Source: Bolinopsis microptera
Lineage: Eukaryota > Ctenophora > Tentaculata > Lobata > Bolinopsidae
Assembly (NCBI RefSeq): GCF_026151205.1
Contig: NC_087084.1
Coordinates: 4,085,538-4,149,537, forward strand
Direction of reading: 5' to 3'
DNA length: 64,000 nucleotides
Part shown: one piece after another, positions 1 through 10,300 of the stretch
Position numbering within the stretch: position 1 is the stretch's first letter
Layout of the letters: the number at the start of each line of letters is the position of its first letter
Notes under the pieces: generated by a model
What the model saw: only the letters and a program-made list of their open reading frames with translations
What the model was told of the DNA's origin: nothing
The model's database searches: none
Made by a program: the position numbers and the translations under genes

Positions 1-784
1 GTTGTTCAGTCAGCTGTGAACAGTTGCTGTGAACGGTTGTTGAGTCAGCTGTGAACTGTTGTTGAGTCAGCTGTGAACTGTTGTTCAGGCAGCTGTGAAC
101 TGTTGTTCAGTCAGCTGTGAACTGTTGTTCAGTCACCTGTGAACTGTTGTTTAGTCAGCTGTGAACTGTTGTTGAGTCAGCTGTGAACAGTTGTTGAGTC
201 AGCTGTGAACTGTTGTTCAGTCAGCTGTGAACAGTTGCTGTGAACGGTTGTTGAGTCAGCTGTGAACTGTTGTTGAGTCAGCTGTGAACTGTTGTTGAGT
301 CAGCTGTGAACTGTTGTTGAGTCAGCTGTGAACTGTTGTTGAGTCAGCTGTGAACTGTTGTTCAGTCAGCTGTGAACTGTTGTTGAGTCAGCTGTGAACT
401 GTTGTTGAGTCAGCTGTGAACTGTTGTTGAGTCTGCTGTGAACTGTTGTTCAGTCAGCTGTGAACTGTTGTTGAGTCAGCTGTGAACAGTTGTTGAGTCA
501 GCTGTGAACTGTTGTTGAGTCAGCTGTGAACAGTTGTTGAGTCAGCTGTGAACTGTTGTTGAGTCAGCTGTGAACTGTTGTTGAGTCAGCTGTGAACTGT
601 TGTTGAGTCAGCTGTGAACAGTTGTTGAGTCAGCTGTGAACTGTTGTTGAGTCAGCTGTGATCAGTTGTTGAGTCAGCTGTGAACTGTTGTTGAGTCAGC
701 TGTGAACAGTTGTTGAGTCAGCTGTGAACTGTTGTTGAGTCAGCTGTGAACTGTTGTTCAGTCAGCTGTGAACTGTTGTTGAGT
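1..784. repeat. 22-bp satellite array
   Basis: Tandem copies of a 22-bp unit containing TTGAGTCAGCTGTGAACTGT, with scattered variants (CAGTCAG for GAGTCAG, AACAGT for AACTGT). The array runs off the left edge and stops at a transposon insertion, resuming on the far side of it. Reading frames through it are repeat translation, not genes. Confidence 0.95.
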
Positions 785-1325
785 CCCCATATCCAAAAAA
801 TTTTTAATTTCCTACATTCTCAATTTTTTCGTTTTCCGTGGCCCGCTCGCTTCGCGAGTCTTTGTATTCGCGCGGTTCAAAGATTTTTCATGGCGGATTC
901 CAGATTCTCAATTTTACTTTTTTGGGCCCGGAATGCTTTTTAATAGATATTCCTAGGTTACTTTTGGGGGCGAAGCCCCCGAAAATTTTGGAAATTTAAA
1001 CTAGATTTGGCCTCCTGGAACGAATCTGACAATGGAGAACGATTTTAGCATACTATTTTCTGATTTCAATTTTATTGGGATAAATTGTCTGGATTCTAGA
1101 ATCCCTAAACACTTGGCTTAACTAAAGCACGAAATAGGAGACAGCATGAAGTATCAAGAGTTTATAATTTTGGCAAGAATCACAAGTCAATGTTTGACGT
1201 TACTTTAGTTGTATCACGTGCTTTCTGAAAACTGTTACATGCGATGTTTTAACGATAAATACGGGATTGTAAATTTTGCTCATACTTAAAGCTCTTGATC
1301 AGTTTTATAAATTCTGAGTCAAGAT

Positions 1326-1731
1326 GGGGGGGGGGGCCAATGACTACCAATGGAGACTTTTGGGGACTAATGGGGACTAAAAATCATGGGGACTAGAGGT
1401 CAACTCGTTGACGTAATTTGTCCCCATAAGTCCCCAGAATTTTTGACAGTTATTTATGGTTTTCAAGTTAGTTAGGTACTCTAACAGCCCTCAAGTAGCT
1501 CCCAAGAAGTCAGGAATGTCCAGTGACCATTTATAAATATTCTAGACTTCAGTCTTGAGAAGTTTACGATCTGGTCTGGAGAAGCCAGATTTTTTGAAAT
1601 CTAAATGGGGACTAATGGAGACTTTTGGGGACTAATGGGGACTAAAAATGGGGACTCGGGGTAAAATCGTTGACGTAATTCCCCAAGTCCCCAAAAGTAG
1701 TCATTGCCCCCCCCCCCCCCCCCCCCCCCCC
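1326..1731. mobile_element. Poly-G-ended MITE, 406 bp, 8-bp target duplication
   Basis: It starts with an 11-G run and ends with a 25-C run. Just inside are inverted CAATGACTAC and copies of TTTTGGGGACT. GTCAAGAT lies directly outside both ends (1318-1325 and 1732-1739), a perfect 8-bp duplication. The interior consists of diverged repeats of GGGGACTAATGG plus TCGTTGACGTAATT. No coding capacity. An 8-bp duplication is typical of hAT or P-like transposons, but homopolymer termini are not typical of either. Confidence 0.8.
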
Positions 1732-2397
1732 GTCAAGATCAATCCAAGATATGTATATTTAGCAAAGTGATACCTAACTAGGATCAGGAGCATGTAAAGA
1801 TAATTCATGCAAAAATGATTTCCACCCGATTAATGTCTTAATGTGATAGCTACCTCAACTTAGGTTGATTCGGTATGAATTCATAGGGCTGATGCCCTGG
1901 GTGACACCTCTTAAAATGAACTATTAGATTATCGGCTCGAGTACAAACTTCTTTGCATATACCGCATTGGACCTCGGATTTAGACTTGAACTTTGGACGA
2001 TTCATGATTAATAGGAAGTTCAACAACCCAATGTAAGCAACAAAAGCAAGCGGGCAGAGCGACTAATTAAAAAACTAGAAAAAGTCCAATTCTCACGCCC
2101 ATTCTAGCATCATCGTACAGATTAGTTAAAACGCCCTGTTTTTCTGATATTTTCTCACGCCACATGAATTTGGGCTGGGTGTGTGCAGTGTGATACACAC
2201 ATTGAAGACGTGATGTGTATATGCTACTGCTTGCCAATACAGATATCGGGTGACACTGTAGACATATCCGGTTTCATAGACTAGATAAGTAGATAGTAAA
2301 ATGTTAATAAAGTAATAATGGGGGGGGGGGGGGTGACATGTCTCCAATGTCTCCAATGTCTTTTGTCTTTTTTGAAAAGATAGGGTGCAGAGACATG

Positions 2398-5077
2398 TCC
2401 TGGAGACATTGGAGACATTGGAGACACAGCTTTTGGAGACATTGGAGACATTGGAGACATTGGGGACATTGGAGACATTGGAGACAAAGCTTTTGGAGAC
2501 ATTGGAGACATTGGAGACACTGGAGACGTAGATGTATGATTGGAGAAGGAGGAGGATCTAGGAGGAGGATGACCCAGGAGGAGGACTCAGGAGGAGAAGG
2601 AGGAGGATGAGGACTCAGGAAGAGGACTGAGGAGGACTGAGAAGGAGGAGGACTGAGGAGTACTGAGGAGGATGGCTGACAGGGACAAAAGGATTTCGCG
2701 ATTATTTTGGCCAAATTTCGCGGTACCGCGAAATTTAACAGGCTATACATTAAACTATACATAAAATTTGTCGCGGAGAATGGGAAATTTCGCGATTTCG
2801 TACATGCCGCGAAATCCTTTTGTCCCTGATGGCTGAGGAGGATGGCTGAGGAGGATGACTGAGAGGGAGGAGGAGGAGGAGGAAGAGGAAGAGGACTGAG
2901 GAGGAGGAGTAGGACTGAGGAGGAGAAGGAGGAGGACCTAGGAGGAGGACCCAGAAGGAGGACTCAGGAGGAGGAGGAGGAGAACTCAGGAAAAGGACTG
3001 AGAAGGAGGAGGACTCAAGAGTACTGAAGAGGATGACTGAGGAGGAGGAGGAGGAGGAGAAGGACTGAGGAGGAGAAGGAGAAGGTGGAGGAACTAGGAG
3101 GAGGATGAACCAGGAGGACTCAGGAGGAAGAGGGGGAGGACTCAGGAGGAGGACTTAGGAGGAATGAGAAGGAGGAGGACTGAGGAGAACTGAGGAGGAG
3201 GAGGAGGACTGAATAGGAGGAGGAGGGGGACTGGGGAGGACTGAGGAGGAGGAGGACTGACGAGAAGGATGAGGAGGAGGACTGAGGACTGAGGACTGAG
3301 GAGGAAGAGGAGGATGAAGAGGAGGAAGAGGACCCAGGAGGAGGAGGACTGAAGAGGACGATGAGGATGAGGACTGAGGAGGAGGAGGACTGAGGAGGAT
3401 GGCTGAGGAGGATGACTGAGAGGGAGGAGGAGGAGGACTGAGGAGGAGGAGGAGAAGGACTGAGGAGGAGAAGGAGGAGGACCTAGGAGGAGGAGGACCC
3501 AGGAGGAGGACTCAGGAGGAGGACTCAGGAGTAGGACTCAGGAAAACTGAGGAGTGAATAGGAGGAGGAGGGGGAGGACCTAGGAGGAGGAGGACCCAGA
3601 AGGAGGACTGAGAAGGAGGAGGAGGAGGAGAACTCAGGAAGAGGACTGAGGAGGACTGAGAAGGAGGAGGACTGAGAAGGAGGAGGACTGAGGAGTACTG
3701 AAGAGGATGACTGAGGAGGAGGAGGAGGAGAATGACTGAGGAGGAGAAGGAGAAGGTGGAGGAACTAGGAGGAGGATGAACCAGGAGGAGGACTCAGGAG
3801 GAAGAGGGGGAGGACTCAGGAGGAGGACTTAGGAGGAATGAGAAGGAGGAGGACTGAGGAGAACTGAGGAGGAGGAGAAGGAGGACTGAATAGGAGGAGG
3901 AGGACTGACGAGAAGGATGAGGAAGAGGACTGAGGACTGAGGAGGAAGAGGAGGAGGATGAAGAGGAGGAAGAGGACCCAGGAGGAGAAGGACTTAAGAG
4001 GAGGATGAGGATGAGGACTGAGGAGGAGGAGGAGGACTTAGGAGGACTGAGGAGGATGGCTGAGGAGGATGACTGAGAGGGAGGAGTAGGACTGAGGAGG
4101 AGGAGGAGAAGGACTGAGGAGGAGAAGGAGGAGGACCTAGGAGGAGGAGGACCCAGGAGGAGGACTCAGGAGGAGGAGGAGGACTCAGGAGGAAGACTCA
4201 GGAAAACTGAGGAGGAGGAGGAGGAGTGAATGGGAGGAGGAGGGGGACTGGGGAGGACTGAGGAAGAGGAGGACTAAGGAGAAGGATGAGGAGGAGGACT
4301 GAGGAGGAGGATGAGGACTGAGGAGAAGGACTGAGGAGTACTGATGAGGATGGCTGAGGAGGACGGCTGAGGAGGATGACTGAGGAGGATGACTGAGAGG
4401 GAGGAGGAGGAGGAGGAGGAGGAGGAGGAGGAGGAGAAGGAGGAGGACCTAGGAGGAGGAGGACTCAGGAAGAGGAGGACTCAGGAGGAGGACTCAGGAA
4501 GAGGACTCAGGAGGAGGACTGAGAAGGAGGAGGACTGAGGAGAACTGAGGAGGAGGAGGATGAGGACTGAATAGGAGGAGGGGAACTGGGGGAGGACTGA
4601 GGAGGAGGGGGACTTGGGGAGGACTGAGGAGGAGGAGGAAGACTGATGAGGAGGAGGACTGAGGAGGAGGACTGAGGAGGAGGACTGATGATTGAGGAGG
4701 AAGAGGAAGAGGATGAAGAGGAGTAGGAGGACTCAGGAGGAGGAGGACTCAGGAGGAGGAGGAGAACGAATGAGGAGGACTGAGGAGGAAGAGGAGGAGG
4801 AGGAGGAGGAGGAGGAGGCTGTGTCTCCAATGTCTCCAAAAGCTGTGTCTCTAATGTCCCCAATGTCCCAAATGTCCCCAATGTCTCCAATGTCTCAAAA
4901 AGCTGTGTCTCCAATGTCTCCAAAAGCTGTGTCTCTAATGTCCCCAATGTCCCAAATGTCCCAAATGTCTCCAATGTCTCCAAAAGCTGTGTCTCCAATG
5001 TCTCCAATGTCTCCAATGTCTCCAATGTCTTTGTCTTTTTCGAAAAGATAAGGTGCGGGAGACATTGGAGACATGTC
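2398..5077. repeat. Purine-rich minisatellite flanked by inverted 9-bp arrays
   Basis: The centre (about 2540-4818) is a diverged AGGAGGACTGAGG-type array, almost pure purine on +. On its left is a GGAGACATT array (9-bp unit). On its right the same 9-bp unit appears as the complement (TCTCCAATG), so the two blocks form an inverted pair around the purine core. AAGCTTTTGGAGACATTGG breaks recur in both blocks. Open frames on either strand are low-complexity Met-Ser-Pro or Glu-Thr-Leu repeats and are not taken as genes. Confidence 0.9.
2680..2828. mobile_element. hAT-type MITE, 149 bp
   Basis: Perfect 21-bp terminal inverted repeats begin CAGGGACAAAAGGATTTCGC, and ATGGCTGA is duplicated on both sides (2672-2679 and 2829-2836). 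The CAGGG terminus plus an 8-bp duplication is the hAT signature. The interior carries further CGCGAAAT inverted segments. It sits inside the purine minisatellite and is the innermost layer of the nest. Confidence 0.9.
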
Positions 5078-5424
5078 ACCCCCCCCCCCAATAATGACAA
5101 CTATTTATGTCGTGTACTCGAAAATGCCCCAATAATTAGCATCTGGTTAGTGGTTACTTGATGCACAGATTTTGTAGCTAATAGCAACAAACTTTGGTCT
5201 GTGAAACGAAATTTGATAGACTGGATCAGTGGATCCCTGACTGAGGACATTTAAATAACGGTCCAGCAACTTTTAGTCTGCTCTTTCACTTAAATTCCTA
5301 TTGAAATATTATCGAAAATTCTCAGAGTTGGCTCTTGAATTTCCTACTTTTTGTCAAAAATTTCCTACTTTTAAAAATTTCCTACATTCTTAGAATGCGA
5401 GAATGCGGGTTTTTGGATATGGGG

Positions 5425-6460
5425 TTGAGTCAGCTGTGAACTGTTGTTGAGTCAGCTGTGAACTGTTGTTGAGTCAGCTGTGAACAGTTGTTGAGTCAGC
5501 TGTGAACTGTTGTTGAGTCAGCTGTGAACTGTTGTTGATTCAGCTGTGAACTGTTGTTGAGTCAGCTGTGAACTGTTGTTGAGTACTGTGAACTGTATTG
5601 AGTCAGCCGTTGCACAGTTGTTGAGTTAGCTGTGAAACTGTTGTTTGATCAGCGTGAACTGTTGTGATCCAGCTGGAACCTGTTGTTGATCAGCTGGGAA
5701 CAGTTTGAGTCAGCTGTGATCTGTTGTTGAGTCAGTGTGAACTGTCTTTTGCTTGTGAACAGTTGTTCAGTCACTGTAACTGTTTTCATCATCTGTGAAC
5801 AGTTTGCTGTGAACGGTTGTTGATTCAGCTGTGAACTGTTTGATCAGCTGTGAACTGTTGTTGAGTCCAGCTGTGAACTGTTGTTGAGTCACGGTGAACT
5901 GTTTGTTGAGTCAGCTGTGAACTGTTGTTGAGTCTGCTGTACTCACGGAGGACACACATTGAGTCCAGCTGGAAACTGTTGTTTGAGCAGCTGTGAACTG
6001 TTGTTGATCAGCTTGAACTGTTGTTGTATGACAGTGACTCAAGCTGTGAACATTGTTGAGTCGAGGAGCTGTGAACTGTTTGTTGAGGTCACTGTGAACT
6101 GTATGGTTGTAGTTATGAGGGGAGCAGCTGTGAAACTGTTTTTGTCATACTGTGAACTGTTGTTGGATCAGCTGGAGAACATGTTGTTTGAGTCACTTGA
6201 ACTGTTGTTGATCAGCTGGAACTGTTGTTGGAGTTCACTGTGATCTGTTGTGGGAGTCAGCTTGAACTGTTGTTGTTCAGCTGTGAACTGTTGTGTGATC
6301 TGCTTTGAACAGTTGTTTGAGTTTAGCTGTGATCTGTTGTTCAGTCTCTGTGAACTTGTTGTGTCTGCTTTAGCTGATGTTGAGTCAGGCTGTGAACTGA
6401 TGTTGATCAGCTGTGATCGTTTTCTGTCAGCTGTGAACTGATTTTAGTCAGCTGAACTGT
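5425..6460. repeat. 22-bp satellite, progressively degenerate
   Basis: Continuation of the left-hand satellite. Units are near perfect up to about 5580. After that, single-base insertions and deletions appear in almost every unit (for example TGTTTGATCAGC, GAGTCCAGCTGG) until the array fades near 6460. This could be a decayed array edge or an unpolished assembly of a collapsed repeat. Confidence 0.9.
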
Positions 6461-7316
6461 TGATCCTGTATAAGTTAATTGTTAGAATGTATTATCAATG
6501 ATATCATTAGATTACTCAATCACAATATTATCAAATATATCATTAGATCAATCAATCACAATATGTCCTTGACACTAAGTCAAATCACAGATTTTTTCCG
6601 AAGGCAATAGTGAAAGGTTAAAAATGGTCGTTTTTGCAGAAAAACGTGGATTTGGAGATAGCGGTAAGCGGGTCTGAATATGGTGTCATTCCTTTCATTC
6701 GTTCGTTAGTTACCATGACAACTTACCATGTGTGCGCACGAGGATTGCTTGCGGAGATGTGGTGTATAGCTAGCCTGTGGTCAATGAATGCGCAACGCGA
6801 TTTTAATGTATACTACTATGTAATGTATAATATTAGGTAATAAGCCCAATTTGTGCGTGGCGTTATAGCACGCGTAGTGTACTGATGTGTTTCAATATTA
6901 TTATTATGAAATGAGCTGATTAGAGCTTATATTTATAGTTATAGGAAATGGAAATCTAGCGTCCGCCAAAAGGAAACAACGGAATATTGTGGTATATTGT
7001 TAATCGTAGTGTGGAATATATCAATAAAACTTCATATGATTACTATATGATATAATTATAATTAAAGTGATATTTTCTGAATAGATTTATTTTGAGATAA
7101 TGTAGTTGTTTGTTGCTGAATATTTTCACCTCACCCTTTAGAACCGCTCTGACATGGTTAGTACCTGACACTTGTGTCAGTTGCTAACCATATTATAGGC
7201 GGTATACAAGCACATTATTTCATTTCATTTATCAAATAAGATTATGGCTACTAATCATTGTTGTTTTGCTTAGTAATATTACTCAATAACTAGATTCCAC
7301 TCCAGCATAATAATTA
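6461..7316. other. TMEM260 5' flank with a small dispersed repeat
   Basis: AT-rich, no gene seen. A palindromic stretch (about 7145-7205) contains CCGCTCTGACATGGTT, then inverted TGACAC/GTGTCA, then AACCAT and a GCGG end. The same block, inverted, recurs at 40340-40366 in GHITM intron 1, so it is a short dispersed element. No convincing TATA box was identified. Confidence 0.4.
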
Positions 7317-10300
7317 ATGGGAAAATCAAAAGGAAAATATCAACCTCCAAAAAATGGGCATGCAAACAAAGGTAAGTTTATTGTTACAGGTCCAAATTAA
7401 AGTGTTAGTTACAGTAAGCTAGATCATTCAATATTGAAAACAGTCATATAAATATAATAACAGATCAGAGTTCATATTTAAATAATAGAGTTCAGTAATT
7501 AACCAAAATTGAAATTGTATCCTATTACAGGATCTCCAAAGATCGAAGCAGTGGAAGAAAAACAGTTGGAGCAGAAAGAGTTGGAACCCATATTTGATCT
7601 TCAATGGCACTCTTACATAGCTCTAGGACTATTCGTTAGCGTCTATCTTAAGTGTACATCAGCTTCAATCCCTAGTGGGGATGCAGGTTTGTAATTGAAC
7701 ATTTTAAACACAATTATGACTTTAAATAATGCAAATTACATAAAACAAATAATCTTGAATACAAAATTTATTATGATTATTAGTGGATGATTTTGTTCCA
7801 ATTGCTTTGTTAGTGCCAGCAATCCTGCCTTATTAAGGTATTAGAAAGTCTAGAAATGAGAAAAGGCTATTTTTTGAGAAAAGACAAATAAAAAGAAACA
7901 AGTTTTATCTAGTCTTCTAGACTAATCTTACCTTTCTGCTTTCCCAAAAGAAATTGTCTTTTCTTAATCACTAAATTTTCTCAGGAGACTTCATCATGGC
8001 GGCGCAACATTTCGGAGTAGCGCACCCTCCAGGGTACCCTCTCTACGTAACAGCTGGATACGTGTGGATGAAACTTATGCCTTTTGGAAACCCTGCTTTC
8101 AAGCTCAACGTTCTCACTAGTTTCATTGGTGGTTTAGCTGCTTTTGTTGTTTACCTCACCACGTATAAGTTAGTACATTTTTGTCGAAGGATAACATTTT
8201 TAAATGATTCCATTGATGTTTAACTTACTTTTTTACCTGCATTCAACTAATAGTAAGACCAAAGATTATAGTAACAAATCAATTTTTAAAACAAGCTGAT
8301 TTCTAAGTTCACTGTTTTACAGGATCACCAAGTTCATCCCAAGCGCGGTGTTTGCAAGTACAGTTTTTGGTTTCTCCCATTTGATCTGGTTTCACTCAGT
8401 GGGAGCTGAGATATTCTCCCTTAACAACTTGTTTTGTTCTCTACTTCTATACTGGGTTGTCAGGTTTCAGCAGGCTGACGTGTCAAACAGAGCAAGGGTA
8501 TGTTATAACATAAATGTACATAATGTATTGCATAAATATAGTGTAAAAACTTCGTTACTTCTCATTTTCACCTCTAGCTCGTTATTTAGTTAGTACTTAT
8601 GATTTTTACCTAATTTTTGTTATTTTAGAATTAGGCTTTTTAAAGGTTTAAATCCTACAATGGAATAATTCACGGGAATTTTAATTTAACGATAAATATC
8701 CATTTCAGGTAGCAATGGAGGCAAGTTTCTTATCTGGTCTTAGTATGTGCAATCAACATACCAGTGCATTATTCATTGTAGTTATAGGTGGTTGGATGTT
8801 CTTATCTCTTCTAAAAGATAAGGTACGTGAGTTTTTAGCATATTTTAGCGAGATTCTGTACTTTTGGTTGGATGAACTAACTCAAACTTAGTTGATTTCG
8901 GACGAAATCTAATCAAGAACAAGTATAACCTAAAACAAAGCAGTATACTGTTTTAATTCACTTAATTCCTCTTTCAGGCGATAACAATGCAACAGTTTCT
9001 GCATACAGGAGTGGCATTTGGAGCAGCACTGACACCTTACATACAACTCCCTGTTAGTGCCTACTTTGCTAAAGCACCTAGCACATGGGGCGATCAGCGC
9101 ACTGTAGCAGGTGACTAACAAATATAACAAATATTTATAATTATTATAAATATGTAATATCTTAATTAATCAATTGAATGGTTTAGTTTAACCAAATTAT
9201 GGTTAATTTTTAGGAGTACTGTAAGGAAAAATAGAAAGTTTGTGTCCCCAAAACACCTTTTCAGTCGATATTCATCGATATTCATCGATATTCATCGATA
9301 TTCATCGATTTAATTTATTCATCGATTTAACTTCAGCATTTTTGTCGTTTATGTAAGTGTGGAATGCTGACGTACTACATTCAAACATAGTTTACATACT
9401 GTACCTGGTAGATGTAACGTCGTACCCTAATTATAATGTTCTTTACTTTAGAGTCTGTTGTTGTGTGAAACTACGTGAGCTATAACAATGTAATCTTGCA
9501 GATAATAGTCGTGAATATTTGAATTTTAATTAAATACGACTGAAAGTTGGACTAACTAAATAAATGGTGATTTTCTCATCTCCATAATATTATCTTCTCT
9601 CCTTTATTATGCAAATGAGAATTATACGGTCTGCTTAGATTGTTCACTAAAATATGCAAATTAAAACAACATTTGCATAACAATAGAGTTCTTGACATTG
9701 TACAGCTCTTGACTTCGTACTAAATCTGCAGTAAGATTTGTCTAGATCTTTCAAACAAAACACAGTTAGCTGTTACATAACACTTACACTTACTTACAGT
9801 GTTAGCTGTAATACTTACTTACACTGAAGGATGGTGGAGTGACGATTAATATAAAGGAAAGTGTTGGCTACTTTACACAGCCCATTTTTCTAATTGAAGA
9901 TAGCTACAAAATTTAGCCCACATTTTTGGACCTTTTGCTGTGCCATGTTTCTCAGAGCTCAAAGTCTCACTACTTTTGTCATTAGCATCTGTCTGCGTGT
10001 AGACGTCCTAAAGGAAGAACTTTATAAGTTCAACACTTAGTGTTAGCATTTTAACACGTCTTGCAAGCCCCGGTGTAGACTGCAGTTTTACAGACACAAA
10101 AATACAGCTGTGAACTGTTGTTGAGTCAGCTGTGAACTGTTGTTCAGTTAGCTGTGAACTGTTGTTGAGTCAGCTGTGAACTGTTATTCAGTCAGCTGTG
10201 AACTGTTGTTGAGTCAGCTGTGAACTGTTGTTGAGTCAGCTGAGTAAGATGTTCCAGCCTGATGAAAACTGACATTTTCAAGAACACAAGATAGCTTTAT

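Larger units (their letters stand above)
2321..5089. mobile_element. Second poly-G-ended element, filled with minisatellite
   Basis: It starts with a G run followed by TGACATGTCTCCAATGTC and ends with the inverted counterpart GACATTGGAGACATGTCA plus a C run. AATAATG lies immediately outside both ends (2314-2320 and 5090-5096). A second motif, TTTTTYGAAAAGATARGGTGC, occurs near both ends in direct orientation (about 2366 and 5034). The architecture matches the 1326-1731 element (homopolymer end, short TIR, 7-8 bp duplication), so both probably used the same transposase. The body is almost wholly tandem repeat. Confidence 0.7.
785..5424. mobile_element. Large terminal-inverted-repeat element inserted in the satellite
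   Basis: The termini are inverted: CCCCATATCCAAAAA at the left and its complement ending GGATATGGGG at the right. Next to each end is a related inverted stretch containing TTTCCTACATTCT. The element splits the satellite, and TTGAGT is present on both sides (779-784 and 5425-5430), which fits a 6-bp target-site duplication. No coding region is visible, so it looks non-autonomous. Removing the two poly-G-ended elements inside it leaves a core of about 1.4 kb. The superfamily is uncertain; a 6-bp duplication is known for IS3EU and Polinton-type elements, but nothing else here supports either. Confidence 0.75.

Noticed and set aside
746-943. 65-codon frame at the satellite-transposon boundary
   Set aside because: It starts in satellite repeat and crosses the insertion junction, so it cannot be an evolved coding unit.
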